Source: Desulfobacterales bacterium (GTDB lineage Bacteria; Desulfobacterota; Desulfobacteria; Desulfobacterales; SKZT01). From it: a DNA stretch of 39,823 nucleotides. Location: contig JAGYNR010000011.1 in the NCBI GenBank assembly GCA_018399715.1, forward strand, positions 1-39,823. Reading direction: 5' to 3'. Positions 25,420-35,206 of the stretch are shown here, piece after piece. The notes beneath the pieces were generated by a model, which did not search any database, had not been told where the DNA came from, and saw nothing but the letters and a program-made list of their open reading frames with translations. A program made the position numbers and the translations under genes. Each line of letters begins with the position of its first letter. The first letter of the stretch is position 1.

Positions 25420-26112
25420 TTATTTTGCATCTTTGAACCGATACCCGACGCCTCTAACAGTTTCTATGAATTTACCGGCTTCACCCAGTTTTTTTCTAAG
25501 ACCCGCAATCTGGACATCCACACTTCGTTCTGTAACCGCATAATTATCTCCCCGAACAGCATCCACAATTTGTGATCGGGTAAATACCCATCCGGGACGA
25601 CGCGCCAGAAACTGTAACACTTGAAATTCACTAAATGTTAATTCAATGGGAGCCCCATTGACAAAAACCTCCCGGCGCTGAGGATGAATAACAAATCCAT
25701 GGATACGAACAGAAGCCTGTTCATCATGACTTTTCCTGGAGTTCCTTCTAAGCACGGCCCTTACACGGGCTGTCAGTATTCGCGGGCTAAAGGGTTTGGT
25801 GACATAGTCATCGGCACCCAATTCCAGACCGGTAACAATGTCAGCTTCTTCACCCTTGGCAGAAAGCATAATAATCGGAATGGATTGGGTTTTTTCATGA
25901 GATTTTAACAAACGGGTAACTTCGAGACCATCGATATCCGGTAGCATTAAATCCAATATGATCAGAGACAGATGTTGCTCCCGAGCAATATTTACTGCTT
26001 TTTCTCCGGTTTCAGCACATATTGTCCGATAACCTTCACGTGTCAAATTATATTTAACCAATTCAAGGATATCTTCCTCATCATCTACAATCAGAATTTG
26101 CTCTTTACCCAT
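25420..26112 (-). CDS. phoB: Response regulator PhoB-like (OmpR family)
   Basis: A 230-aa two-domain regulator. The receiver domain (about residues 4-117) has acidic D10/D11/E12, phosphoacceptor D54 in LIILDLMLP, and the conserved lysine in MLSAKGEEAD with PFSPRIL after it. The DNA-binding winged helix (about 130-228) has the OmpR-family pattern ELTFSEFQVLQFLARRPGWV and ends in VRGVGYRF. The start MGKEQILIVDDEEDILELVK fits the PhoB/PhoP subfamily. The partner kinase follows on the same strand. No pst or phoU genes are in the window. The stop codon lies 2 bases from a mobile repeat. Confidence 0.9.
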   Translation of the reverse strand: MGKEQILIVDDEEDILELVKYNLTREGYRTICAETGEKAVNIAREQHLSLIILDLMLPDIDGLEVTRLLKSHEKTQSIPIIMLSAKGEEADIVTGLELGADDYVTKPFSPRILTARVRAVLRRNSRKSHDEQASVRIHGFVIHPQRREVFVNGAPIELTFSEFQVLQFLARRPGWVFTRSQIVDAVRGDNYAVTERSVDVQIAGLRKKLGEAGKFIETVRGVGYRFKDAK

Positions 26113-26314
26113 CTGATGATCTTTCTGAAATAATAATTAAACGGTTATAATTTTACAAAGTTACGGGGTCTTTTGGGGGGCGTCAAGTCATATACGTGCC
26201 GCGTCCCTTCACCAACAACAAAAAAACGTTTTATTTATATGCAATATCTCCCTGCATAATACCATTGATTGTTAAGTCTTGAAAAAAAAAATTTTTTTCT
26301 TTAAATTATTATTT

Positions 26315-27061
26315 ATGGGATACATATTTGATTTTAATGATGCCAACAGATGCAATCAGTGGTTCAAAAAACCACACCATTCCGATATTGTAGAAATGGA
26401 ACATCGGCTGTTGCTGAACATGCTGTCACCATTGCGGGGAAAAGCTGTGCTCGATATCGGTTGCGGAACAGGTAAAACACTTGAATACCTGCTATACCAC
26501 GGACTGGAAATTACCGGAATCGAGCCTTCTCCTTATATGTTGGATATTGCCGCAAAAAATCTTGGCCATCGCGCCGACCTCCACAGGGGAAAAGCAGAAA
26601 GTTTACCCTTTGATGACAACACTTTTAATTATTCGTCCATGATCATTGTTCTGGAATTTGTTGATGATCCATGGAAAGCCTTGGAAGAAGCCTTCCGGGT
26701 AACACGGGACAGAACTTTTATAGGAATTTTAAACCCATATACAATCAATGGAATGAAATTATATATAAAAAAAATGTTTACGGAAACCCTATATAAACAT
26801 GCCCGCTTTTTCAGTATATGGGAAATAAAAAAAATGATTCGGGAACTCCTTGGAGAAGTGCCGGTTTCCTGGCGAAGCATTCATGCGTTTCCGCCGGCAA
26901 CCGGTGAAATCGGGAAAAAAATCGCTTATCTGAACCTAGCGCAACGATCGCCGTTTGGTGCTTTTGTCGGAATAGCTGTAACGTTGCGGCCAAGATTTCG
27001 TACACGACCATTGGAATTGAAAAGCTGCTCCAAGGGGACAACAGAGGTTGTTCCGGGCTGA
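26315..27061 (+). CDS. Class I SAM-dependent methyltransferase
   Basis: A 248-aa methyltransferase of the Methyltransf_11 type. The SAM-binding motif VLDIGCGTGKTLEYL is near residue 43. The acidic residue of motif II is E in ITGIEPSPYM, and the post-motif FDDNTFNYSSMIIVLEFVDD is near 100. I place the start at the ATG at 26315 (MGYIFDF). A TTG at 26279 is possible, but neither has a clear ribosome site. It lies directly before the menaquinone genes on the same strand, and a role in that pathway (for example a late ring methylation) is conceivable. The sequence does not show the MenG/UbiE signatures, so this is conjecture. Confidence 0.78.
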   Translation: MGYIFDFNDANRCNQWFKKPHHSDIVEMEHRLLLNMLSPLRGKAVLDIGCGTGKTLEYLLYHGLEITGIEPSPYMLDIAAKNLGHRADLHRGKAESLPFDDNTFNYSSMIIVLEFVDDPWKALEEAFRVTRDRTFIGILNPYTINGMKLYIKKMFTETLYKHARFFSIWEIKKMIRELLGEVPVSWRSIHAFPPATGEIGKKIAYLNLAQRSPFGAFVGIAVTLRPRFRTRPLELKSCSKGTTEVVPG

Positions 27062-27079
27062 TACTTTCAAGAAACTGTT

Positions 27080-27961
27080 ATGATGAATAAACAATTTAAT
27101 TTTTCCTTTTTTGGAGGTATCGTTACTTTCGGCCGGATGATTCGGTTCAGTCATACAATTTTTGCACTTCCTTTTGCTCTTTCCGCTGTTTTTCTGGCCC
27201 AGCGCTATGCACCCTTGACAAGAACAAAATTTTTCTGGATTCTGATGGCCATGGTAGGTGCCAGAAGTTCAGCAATGGGCTTTAACCGAATTGCCGATCT
27301 TAGTTTTGATTCTAAAAATCCCCGAACCATAGCCCGAGAACTACCCTCCGGGAAATTGAGTCTGTTTGCTAGCATCATTTTTATAATTTGTTTTTCCGGG
27401 CTTTTTATTTTCTCAGCCGCCCAACTCGGAAAACTTTGCTTCTATCTGTCCGTTCCGGTTCTTCTGGTTCTTTTTTCCTATTCTCTTACCAAGCGATTCA
27501 CCTGGCTTTGTCATATTTATCTGGGATTTGCCATTTCACTTGCTCCCATAGGTGCATGGGTTGCCACGACCGGTTCATTTTCATGGCCCATCAGCCTTCT
27601 GGCCTTTGCTCTGCTGACTTATATTGCCGGATTTGATATCCTTTATGCATGTCAGGATTACTATTTTGACATTGCCGAAGGCCTCCATTCCATACCCGCC
27701 AAATTCGGCGTCAGAAAATCTCTGATCATTTCTTCTGCACTTCACCTCATGTCATTTTCTTTTTTTATGGCGCTTTATTTTGTCTTTAAAATGGGAAAAA
27801 TTTATCTTATTGCTGTTTTTTTAATTGGTTTTTTCTTCTATATTGAACAACGGCTGGTGAAACCGCATGACCTTAGCCATATTAACATTGCTTTTTTTCA
27901 TATGAACAGTTTGATTTCCGTAACACTTCTATTTGGCGTACTGGCCGATGAAATTTTGTAA
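27080..27961 (+). CDS. mqnP: UbiA-family prenyltransferase, probable MqnP
   Basis: A 293-aa membrane protein with about eight or nine helices. The first aspartate-rich motif is NRIADLSFD (near residue 74) and the second is DILYACQDYYFD (near 190). These bind the magnesium and prenyl diphosphate. The opening FGRMIRFSHTIFALPFALSA is typical of the UbiA-like enzymes of the futalosine menaquinone pathway. There they attach the prenyl tail to 1,4-dihydroxy-6-naphthoate or its precursor. The neighbouring UbiX- and UbiD-like genes complete the late steps of this route, which strengthens the assignment over ubiquinone UbiA. Confidence 0.88.
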   Translation: MMNKQFNFSFFGGIVTFGRMIRFSHTIFALPFALSAVFLAQRYAPLTRTKFFWILMAMVGARSSAMGFNRIADLSFDSKNPRTIARELPSGKLSLFASIIFIICFSGLFIFSAAQLGKLCFYLSVPVLLVLFSYSLTKRFTWLCHIYLGFAISLAPIGAWVATTGSFSWPISLLAFALLTYIAGFDILYACQDYYFDIAEGLHSIPAKFGVRKSLIISSALHLMSFSFFMALYFVFKMGKIYLIAVFLIGFFFYIEQRLVKPHDLSHINIAFFHMNSLISVTLLFGVLADEIL

Positions 27962-28017
27962 CGTTTAAAAAACCTGCTCATATTCGGTCTATGTATATTG
28001 ATGAGGAAATACAATTC

Positions 28018-28668
28018 ATGAAAAAAAATTCTTCTGTTGTTCATTCAACTCTATCACCGAAAAAAAAACTGGTACTTGCCATTTGTGGCGCCTCCGGCGT
28101 CATCTACGGCATCCGGATTGCAGCAGCCATGATAAAAACACCAGTAGAAATTTCCGTTATCATATCGACAGCAGGCAAAAAAGTATTGGCTCATGAGACC
28201 TGCTACAACGGCGGCACTTTTGTAGATTTTTTAAAAACGGAAACTGTTGAATTACACCCGGAAGCAACTATTTTAGAATATGATCGGAATGATCTTTTCG
28301 CACCACCTGCAAGCGGCTCTTTTAAGCATCATGGTATGGTGATTGCGCCTTGCACCATGAACACGCTGGGGGCACTGGCCTCCGGACTCGCTGATGACCT
28401 TATCAAAAGAGCTGGCGATGTCACATTGAAGGAAAAACGTCCATTGATCCTGGTGATCCGTGAAACGCCCTTGAGTCTGATTCACATAAAAAACATGCAT
28501 CGCCTTGCACTTGCCGGTGCGACTATCTTTCCTGCCTGCCCGGGTTTTTATCATCGGCCGGATTCCATTTTAAAACTGGTCGATTCTGTAGCTGGCAGAA
28601 TTTTAGATCATTTGAATATTTCCCATGATCTGATAAAACCGTGGGGCCAGTTGGGAGGCAATCGTTAA
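28018..28668 (+). CDS. ubiX: UbiX-family flavin prenyltransferase
   Basis: A 216-aa flavin prenyltransferase. It attaches dimethylallyl phosphate to FMN to make prenylated FMN, the cofactor that UbiD-type decarboxylases need. Motifs are AICGASGVIYGIRIAAAM at the start, the segment APPASGSFKHHGMVIAPCTM, and the C-terminal LVIRETPLSLIHIKNM with PACPGFYHRP. I choose the ATG at 28018, with GAGG 11 bases upstream, over one at 27991 that lacks a ribosome site and adds residues outside the fold. The UbiD partner gene starts 2 bases after its stop, so the enzyme and its client are made together. Confidence 0.92.
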   Translation: MKKNSSVVHSTLSPKKKLVLAICGASGVIYGIRIAAAMIKTPVEISVIISTAGKKVLAHETCYNGGTFVDFLKTETVELHPEATILEYDRNDLFAPPASGSFKHHGMVIAPCTMNTLGALASGLADDLIKRAGDVTLKEKRPLILVIRETPLSLIHIKNMHRLALAGATIFPACPGFYHRPDSILKLVDSVAGRILDHLNISHDLIKPWGQLGGNR

Positions 28669-28669
28669 G

Positions 28670-30463
28670 ATGTATTCAAACCTATCTGATTTTTTGAATG
28701 TACTCAATAAAACCGGGGAAGTAAAATTCATCCGAAAAAAAATCTCTCCGTGTATCGGGATCAGTAAAATAACCGATGCAGAATCCAAAAGCCCCGATGG
28801 GGGGAAGGCGCTTTTCTTTGAAAATGTCGAGGATTCCGATTTTCCGGTAGTAACCAATATGTTCGGAAGTTCCCGCCGAATCTGTCTGGCGCTTGGGGTT
28901 GAGAATTTGGACCAGCTTGCCGACAGGCTTCGAAAATTTACTGAGTTTAGCCCGCCGGGAAACTTAAAACAAGCTTTTAATGCATTATCCTTGGCTCTGA
29001 ATATCTCGCGGTTTTTTCCCAGACGTTTTCGTGGTAAAATCCCGCCCTGCCAGGAAGTGATCTATCAGGGAGACGATATCGATCTTAGCCGGCTTCCTGT
29101 TCTCACCTGCTGGCCCAAAGATGCTGGCCCTTTTATTACACTTCCCATGGTGATTACCAGAAGCCTGAAAACCGGCAGACAAAACATGGGGATGTACCGC
29201 ATGCAGATTTTCGATCGCAATACCACCGGTATGCACTGGCATATCCATAAAGATGGTTCTCATTACTACCGTGAATATTGTAATGCTCAACAGCGAATGC
29301 CGGTCTCGGTAGCTATCGGTGCAGACCCGGCTACTATATATGCAGCTACCGCCCCTATGCCCCGTGGAATAGATGAAATACTGCTTTCAGGTTTTATCCG
29401 CAACAAGCCGGTTGTCATGACAAGATGTATTACCAATGATTTAACAGTTCCGGCAAAAGCCGAATTCATTCTTGAAGGCTATGTCGAACCGGGAGAACTA
29501 CGGACCGAAGGACCATTCGGAGACCATACCGGCTATTACTCTCTTGCCGACAAATATCCGGTATTTCACCTTACCGCCATTAGTCATCGAAAACACCCAA
29601 TCTACAACGCCACCCTTGTCGGACGTCCCCCCATGGAAGATTGTTACCTGGCAAAAGCCACCGAGCGTCTTTTTTTACCCATGCTTCAAACGGTTATGCC
29701 TGAAATCCGGGATTACTGGTTTCCCTGGGAAGGTGTTTTTCATAATGTGGTCGTGGTTTCTCTGGACAAGGAATACGCCGGACACGCCCACAAACTGATC
29801 AGTGGACTTTGGGGTCAGGGACAGATGAGCTTCTGCAAAGCTATTGTCGTTATTGATCATGATATGGCACCTTCGGACAAAAAAACACTGATTCAATCTC
29901 TCATTACCCAATTAGATACAGCTTCTGATATTAGTATTTCCAGGGGAATCCTGGATGTTCTGGATCATTCATCGCCATATCCGAATTTCGGCAATAAAAT
30001 CGGAATCGATCTGACAAAAAGATGTAACGGCGAACCGCCTCGCTCCTTATTGACAAAAATCATACTACCGTTTCCTGATGAAAACAGGTTAACATCTGTT
30101 ATGGGAAAAATGCCGGGCGTCACAAGATACAAAATATTATTCCATAAATTTTATAAAAATACCCGGCCTGAAAATCGTTTTCTGGCTTTAAATGCCGAAA
30201 AGACATTTCAGCGAAGCGGACACGATATCGCCCAACATGTCCTAAAATCTAAACGATTGGAATTATTTAATATTATTATTTTATACGATAAAGATATCGA
30301 TCTTGAGGACCATTCTTTGCTTCTCTGGAAGCTTTTCAACAATGTCGATCCGGGCCGGGATATTATCAAAGAGGGTAATCGAGTTGTTATCGATGCCTGC
30401 AAAAAAGGACCGATGGATCATCATGAACGAGAATGGCCTGAAGACCTAACGTTTGATGTGTAA
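28670..30463 (+). CDS. mqnL: UbiD-family decarboxylase, menaquinone type (MqnL-like)
   Basis: A 597-aa UbiD-family decarboxylase that uses prenylated FMN. Characteristic segments are MGMYRMQIFDRNTTGMHWHI near residue 175, the catalytic-loop text ELRTEGPFGDHTGYYS near 275, and VGRPPMEDCYLAKATERLF near 315. At nearly 600 residues it is longer than E. coli UbiD (497), as is common for the menaquinone-type enzymes of Deltaproteobacteria. It would decarboxylate the prenylated dihydroxynaphthoate intermediate. GGAGG precedes the ATG, and the gene is tightly joined to ubiX and followed after 6 bases by a sigma-54 regulator. Confidence 0.88.
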   Translation: MYSNLSDFLNVLNKTGEVKFIRKKISPCIGISKITDAESKSPDGGKALFFENVEDSDFPVVTNMFGSSRRICLALGVENLDQLADRLRKFTEFSPPGNLKQAFNALSLALNISRFFPRRFRGKIPPCQEVIYQGDDIDLSRLPVLTCWPKDAGPFITLPMVITRSLKTGRQNMGMYRMQIFDRNTTGMHWHIHKDGSHYYREYCNAQQRMPVSVAIGADPATIYAATAPMPRGIDEILLSGFIRNKPVVMTRCITNDLTVPAKAEFILEGYVEPGELRTEGPFGDHTGYYSLADKYPVFHLTAISHRKHPIYNATLVGRPPMEDCYLAKATERLFLPMLQTVMPEIRDYWFPWEGVFHNVVVVSLDKEYAGHAHKLISGLWGQGQMSFCKAIVVIDHDMAPSDKKTLIQSLITQLDTASDISISRGILDVLDHSSPYPNFGNKIGIDLTKRCNGEPPRSLLTKIILPFPDENRLTSVMGKMPGVTRYKILFHKFYKNTRPENRFLALNAEKTFQRSGHDIAQHVLKSKRLELFNIIILYDKDIDLEDHSLLLWKLFNNVDPGRDIIKEGNRVVIDACKKGPMDHHEREWPEDLTFDV

Positions 30464-30469
30464 GCGCCA

Positions 30470-31975
30470 ATGAAAAAAAAGACAGCCTCTTATCTGCCTT
30501 CAATCGGACATCTTAAAGAAATTTCACATTGGATTTCCTCTGTTTATAATCTAGATCAGCTCCTGGAATTATTGACTGTATCCGCCACCCAAATGATGAA
30601 AGCCAAGGCCAGCTCCCTTCTTCTGCTGGACGAAAGACGCAATAAGCTTTTTTTTAAAGTTGCAACGGGTGAAAAAAAAGATGATATCAAAAAATTCGAA
30701 ATCGAACTTGGTAAAGGTATTGTCGGCCATGTCGCTCAAACCGGGGAGCCGCTGCTCATAGAAGATGTCAACAAGGACCCTAGATGGTATCGGGAAATAA
30801 GCGAATCTGTAGGATTTGACACCCACTCCATTGTATGTGTTCCCATGGTATTGGAAGGAAAAACAATTGGTGTCATCGAGGTCATTGACAGGCAAAATCA
30901 CCAGGCATTTGATACGAATGATATAGGTCTTTTATCAGTGTTTGCGGATTTGTCAGCCCTCGCCATTTCGAAAGCCCAACAATTCGAAAAAGTGGAAAGG
31001 GAAAACCGAACCCTTAAAGAAGCTCTTGAATGTAAATATCAGATCATTGGCGAAAGTCCTGCTATCCGGAGAGCCATTTCAGATGCGTTCAAGGTTGCCA
31101 ATGCCAATTCATCAACACTGATAACCGGCGAGAGTGGAACCGGAAAAGAGTTATTGGCTCGTCTGATTCACAGGGGTGGGGCCCGAAAAAATAATACATT
31201 GGTTGTCATCAATTGTGCTGCGTTGCCGGAAACTTTACTGGAAGATGAACTGTTCGGTCATGAAAAAGGTGCTTTCACAGGTGCTGTCGATAAAAAGGTG
31301 GGCAAATTTGAGTTGGCAGACGGTGGAACCCTTTTTCTGGATGAAATCTGTGAAATGAATCCGAATATGCAAGCCAAGTTGCTTCGGGTGATTCAGGAGG
31401 GACAATTTTATCGGATCGGCGGTTTAGTTCCCATTTCAGTGGATGTCAGAATCATTTCAGCTACCAATAAAAATGTGGAACAGGAAGTAAAGGAGGGACG
31501 ATTTCGGGAAGATTTATATTATCGGTTAAATGTTGTTCATATTAAAATACCCTCTTTGCGTGAAAGAAAAGAAGATATCACTATTTTGGCGCAACATTTT
31601 TTGAACCTGTTCAAACAGGAAAGGGGAATACCAAATCTGGATATCTCAGCATCTGCCATGACACTTTTAACTAGCTACCAATGGCCGGGAAATGTCAGGG
31701 AACTTAAAAATGCCATTGAAAGAGCGGTGGTCATGGGAAATGGGATCCAGATTATGCCCGCAGATCTCCCCATATCGAACCTATCGGACATAAAAACTGA
31801 TTTCGTTCAGGCAAGCACACTTGAAGAAGCTGTTCATCAGTTCAAAAAAAGCTTTATAGAAAAAACATTGATATCGTTAGGCGGCAAAAGGACCAACGCC
31901 GCACGTAAACTGGGGATACAAAGAACTTACCTTTCCCGGTTAATCAAGCGATATAATATCAAGATTGGAACGTGA
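30470..31975 (+). CDS. Sigma-54-dependent transcriptional activator with GAF sensor domain
   Basis: A 501-aa enhancer-binding protein. Residues 20-175 form a GAF domain. The AAA domain covers about 190-430, with Walker A GESGTGKE (220-227), the sigma-54 contact loop GAFTGA (267-272), Walker B TLFLDE (ending 292) and the arginine-finger region FREDLYYRLNV. A Fis-type helix-turn-helix is at the C-terminus (GGKRTNAARKLGIQRTYLSR). It activates RNA polymerase holding sigma-54 at distant sites, and the GAF domain probably senses a small ligand or redox state. It begins 6 bases after mqnL and is likely co-transcribed. I could not find its target promoter in the window. Confidence 0.93.
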   Translation: MKKKTASYLPSIGHLKEISHWISSVYNLDQLLELLTVSATQMMKAKASSLLLLDERRNKLFFKVATGEKKDDIKKFEIELGKGIVGHVAQTGEPLLIEDVNKDPRWYREISESVGFDTHSIVCVPMVLEGKTIGVIEVIDRQNHQAFDTNDIGLLSVFADLSALAISKAQQFEKVERENRTLKEALECKYQIIGESPAIRRAISDAFKVANANSSTLITGESGTGKELLARLIHRGGARKNNTLVVINCAALPETLLEDELFGHEKGAFTGAVDKKVGKFELADGGTLFLDEICEMNPNMQAKLLRVIQEGQFYRIGGLVPISVDVRIISATNKNVEQEVKEGRFREDLYYRLNVVHIKIPSLRERKEDITILAQHFLNLFKQERGIPNLDISASAMTLLTSYQWPGNVRELKNAIERAVVMGNGIQIMPADLPISNLSDIKTDFVQASTLEEAVHQFKKSFIEKTLISLGGKRTNAARKLGIQRTYLSRLIKRYNIKIGT

Positions 31976-32030
31976 AAATAAAATGAGAGAACACGCCCTT
32001 TTCTTTCATCAGTTAATTATCCAAATAATT

Positions 32031-33242
32031 TCATTCTTTTTTGCTGAAACCATAAGTGATGAGTCGTTTTTGTTCAACCATCGAATGGCGGAACTGAAAA
32101 GCAAAAAGGACAACCCCGAGTACCATCATACCGCTGCCAAGAAAAAACGCCTGCCTTAAATCAAAAAAATCCATGATAAGACCCGCAGACAATGCACCGA
32201 TCAACATTCCCAGGCTGTGGCCCAATGTCATTAATCCCATGACTGAACCCATTGCATCATTTTTACTCCCTTCCGTAACAGCAATGGCCATAATCGCAGG
32301 CATGGATATCCCCCCTCCAAGGCCAAACAGCACATCGGCAATAAACATATCCCAAAAGCCCTCGGCCCAGCCCAATCTCAAAATTCCATAACCGGTAACC
32401 AGACCTCCCGATATGACCATGATCCGGCGATTAAAACGATCAGCGATATAGCCCATGGGCGTTTGCATTAAACCACTGATGAAAACACTAAGCATGATCA
32501 GAATACCAATGGTAGAACTGGAAAATGAAAATCGTGTGCCGGCAAATACCGGAAGAAAGCTCCATATAATCCCAATACACCCGGTATAAGCAAACCGAAA
32601 TATTAAAAGCCCTAGTATTTTCGTATCTTTTAAAAGAAGCCCCCAGTCTGCAGGCGGTTTTGCCTGAATAACGCCCCGCTCCAAGCGTGCTGGCGGAAGC
32701 AGCAAAAAGGACAACACAAATGCTGCAAAAGCAAAAATTCCCATGCACCCAAAGGCGGCATCAAGATTAAAGGTATCACTGATTACCCCGCCCGCCAAAG
32801 GCCCGATACTTAATCCGAAAAAAACGGAAATATTAAATAATCCCATAGAAAAGCCTTCTTTACCAGCGGATGTGATATCCCCCACATACGCCTGAGTTAC
32901 GGGCATAATCATAGCAGAGGCGATACCCTGTACAAACCGGATCACAATCAAGGTTTCTACATTTTTTGAAAAAATAAATGCCAGGGAAATGATCGTATAT
33001 CCTAGCAGACCGATGACAATAAACGGTTTGCGTCCTTTTTTGTCAGATTGTCGTCCAAAATAAGGCAGGAAAAAAGACCTTGAAAGAGAAAAAGAGCTAA
33101 AAATCAGGGCAATATAAAATCCAGAAGCGCCAAGATCGTGAGCATAGACCGGGAGTAAAGGGACCACAATCCCTACTCCGGTGATCGTAGCCGTCAGAGA
33201 AAAAAAAAGTGTACAAAAAATTTTTTTATCCGTTTTTTCCAT
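32031..33242 (-). CDS. Major facilitator superfamily transporter (DHA1-like)
   Basis: A 403-aa protein with twelve predicted membrane helices. The MFS loop motif GRQSDKKGRKPFIVIG lies between helices 2 and 3, and the repeat MGYIADRFNRRIMVISGG between helices 8 and 9. The helix-5 pattern GLSIGPLAGGVISDTF matches motif C of drug/proton antiporters (DHA family). It is thus probably an exporter, but the substrate cannot be told. It is convergent with the sigma-54 activator, with 55 bases between stops and no clear terminator. The metallo-hydrolase gene lies 17 bases upstream on the same strand, suggesting co-transcription. Confidence 0.88.
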   Translation of the reverse strand: MEKTDKKIFCTLFFSLTATITGVGIVVPLLPVYAHDLGASGFYIALIFSSFSLSRSFFLPYFGRQSDKKGRKPFIVIGLLGYTIISLAFIFSKNVETLIVIRFVQGIASAMIMPVTQAYVGDITSAGKEGFSMGLFNISVFFGLSIGPLAGGVISDTFNLDAAFGCMGIFAFAAFVLSFLLLPPARLERGVIQAKPPADWGLLLKDTKILGLLIFRFAYTGCIGIIWSFLPVFAGTRFSFSSSTIGILIMLSVFISGLMQTPMGYIADRFNRRIMVISGGLVTGYGILRLGWAEGFWDMFIADVLFGLGGGISMPAIMAIAVTEGSKNDAMGSVMGLMTLGHSLGMLIGALSAGLIMDFFDLRQAFFLGSGMMVLGVVLFAFQFRHSMVEQKRLITYGFSKKE

Positions 33243-33259
33243 TGAACAAAATACCGAAC

Positions 33260-34207
33260 TTAAAGATCTTCCAGATATCCAACAAAACCTTTGATACTAT
33301 TGCTCAAAAATTGCCGCTCCCGTTTTTGTACCGATGGCATCATATGAAAAAACTCCTTAAGCAACACATCTTCGTTCAAAAGCCGATCCCTACAATCGGC
33401 TATAAAGTCCTTTTCGCGAAAGCGACCGATTTCTTCTTTAATGATTTTCAACCACAAATAAAGCTGTTGTTTATGCTTTTTAAGCATATCTTTCGCACCG
33501 GATTTAATGCCGCAATGGCCATAGCAAATGGTATCCGGACTCTTTTCAATCAGCTTATCAAGGCTCTGAACAAAGGTTTCAAAAAAAAACCGCGGCGGAG
33601 TAGCCGGGCGAAGGTATTCACCATGTCTATCCGTTTTCAAAAACACGCCACCGGCCTCACCGGCAAACAAGAAGGGCTCACACATATAGCTGATATGATG
33701 AGCAGCGTGACCCGGTGTGAATACAGGGTGAATCTGGTGGGAGGAAAAAACTTCGGCGTCCAGCAGGCGTTCAAAAGGAACAGGCATGAAAGGACCATAA
33801 GCCTTTGCAGTATCTCCCAATGTTTTAACGGTGCCTTTCCAAAGACGAGCCGGATCTACAAGATGAGGTATCCCTACCTTATGACATACAATTGGTGTAT
33901 CAGAAAAATATTCGGAGACTTCTCCAACACCTCCAGCGTGATCAATATGGATATGTGTCAATAGTATATAATCAAGACTGGTGATTCCTAAATTATGAAG
34001 GGCTTGAATTAACCCGGCAGATGTTACCGATGGACCGACATCCACAATAAAATTGATATCTTTTGTGTAAAGCCAGGTTGTGATAAATTCTTCAAAACCC
34101 CTGATTGGCGGATAAAGTGTTATAAGGTAAAGATTTTCGGCCACTTTATCAATTTTTGGGTCTCTAAGGGTAGCATTTACGCTTATATTTTTTTCTTTTC
34201 GCTGCAT
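33260..34207 (-). CDS. Metallo-beta-lactamase-fold hydrolase
   Basis: A 315-aa protein of the metallo-beta-lactamase superfamily. The metal motif HIHIDH (H85, H87, D89, H90) is complete. Further ligands are the histidine in FTPGHAAHHISYM near residue 163, the aspartate-like position near FLFAGEAGGVF, and a C-terminal histidine in CYGHCGI near 235. The C-terminal extension (about 245-315) is helical and resembles the tail of glyoxalase-II-like and LACTB2-like enzymes. The substrate is unknown; thioester or phosphoester hydrolysis is typical. Its start overlaps the end of the YbbR-like gene by one base. It occupies the place where glmM often follows ybbR. Confidence 0.85.
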   Translation of the reverse strand: MQRKEKNISVNATLRDPKIDKVAENLYLITLYPPIRGFEEFITTWLYTKDINFIVDVGPSVTSAGLIQALHNLGITSLDYILLTHIHIDHAGGVGEVSEYFSDTPIVCHKVGIPHLVDPARLWKGTVKTLGDTAKAYGPFMPVPFERLLDAEVFSSHQIHPVFTPGHAAHHISYMCEPFLFAGEAGGVFLKTDRHGEYLRPATPPRFFFETFVQSLDKLIEKSPDTICYGHCGIKSGAKDMLKKHKQQLYLWLKIIKEEIGRFREKDFIADCRDRLLNEDVLLKEFFHMMPSVQKRERQFLSNSIKGFVGYLEDL

Positions 34208-35136
34208 TATGATTTTTCTATCGTGACCCCGAAAATTTTCGGGTGAACATCTATAAGTGTCGTTTTAACCGGAAGCGTTATCACCACACATCTTACGTAA
34301 ACGCCCGGTTTTAAGTCTTTCAGATCTACGTAAACTTCCATGTTTTTGCCCACTTCCAGTTTTTCAATGATACTCACCGGCCCTTTTACCGTTATCGTAA
34401 TTACAGATGGTGTAATGATATATTGGTAATGAGTATGTCTTCCTTCTATAGGAACGTTTTCGAATTTTCTGGTTTTTACCTTCTCTTCGATAAATATGTC
34501 AGCGGTTACAAGTTTTGTCGGGGAATCAATTTCAACACCTTCTTCAAGCGCTAACGTGATTTCCTTTTGAAAGGATTTTTTTACACCTGTAATTTCAACA
34601 GGCTTTGTGAAAATCTTTTGAATACTTTCCAAAATTTTCTCCGGCCCTTTCACCTTAATGGATAGAGGAGTTGCAACTGCTCCGGAAACCACATATCCGG
34701 CGGCGGGACTTCCTTCAACAACAACGCTGATCGGTACCGTTTTATGAATCTCTTTCTCCAGGCCGACAATCACATGATCCGGTTTAATATCCACGACTTT
34801 GATTCCAGAGGGAAATGAAAATCCTTTCCGATTGATTTTTACATATTGGTGTCCGGCACTATTTCCAGACAGATCCAGTTTATATGGCAGATGTTTATGC
34901 GAAATACTGTGGAGGATTTTTTCAGGGCCGCGAATACATACTTCAATGCCCGGGCAATTCCGGGTAATGGTCAAACCTTCGGGAATATTAATAGGGACTA
35001 CTGTTGCATACACCATCGTCTCTTTTACCATAATTTTTGGCCACAGCAGAAACAAAGCTGCTGCGACCAATAAAATTATGATAACTAACCATTTGACCGA
35101 TTTATTGATCTTCGGTAGATGTTTAGAATTGATCAT
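34207..35136 (-). CDS. YbbR/CdaR-like membrane-anchored protein
   Basis: A 309-aa protein with one N-terminal membrane helix (about residues 14-32) and three or more repeated YbbR domains outside the membrane. The repeated phrase VKGPEKILESI/VRGPEKILHSI/VKGPVSIIEKL is the hallmark. CdaR proteins of this type regulate the diadenylate cyclase CdaA, whose gene normally lies directly upstream. Here the upstream gene is folP, only 70 bases away, and no cdaA is present. The ribosome site is weak. The assignment to the YbbR family is clear, but without cdaA a regulatory role in c-di-AMP synthesis cannot be taken for granted. Confidence 0.85.
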   Translation of the reverse strand: MINSKHLPKINKSVKWLVIIILLVAAALFLLWPKIMVKETMVYATVVPINIPEGLTITRNCPGIEVCIRGPEKILHSISHKHLPYKLDLSGNSAGHQYVKINRKGFSFPSGIKVVDIKPDHVIVGLEKEIHKTVPISVVVEGSPAAGYVVSGAVATPLSIKVKGPEKILESIQKIFTKPVEITGVKKSFQKEITLALEEGVEIDSPTKLVTADIFIEEKVKTRKFENVPIEGRHTHYQYIITPSVITITVKGPVSIIEKLEVGKNMEVYVDLKDLKPGVYVRCVVITLPVKTTLIDVHPKIFGVTIEKS

Positions 35137-35206
35137 AAAATGGACTGCAATGATTATGGGATCTATTCATAAAGACCAGATAGACTCTCGACAACAATTG
35201 TTCTGT

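Noticed and set aside
33209-33964. A 251-aa plus-strand reading frame
   Set aside because: It is the antisense shadow of the metallo-hydrolase gene, whose metal-binding motifs are intact; the composition is not protein-like.
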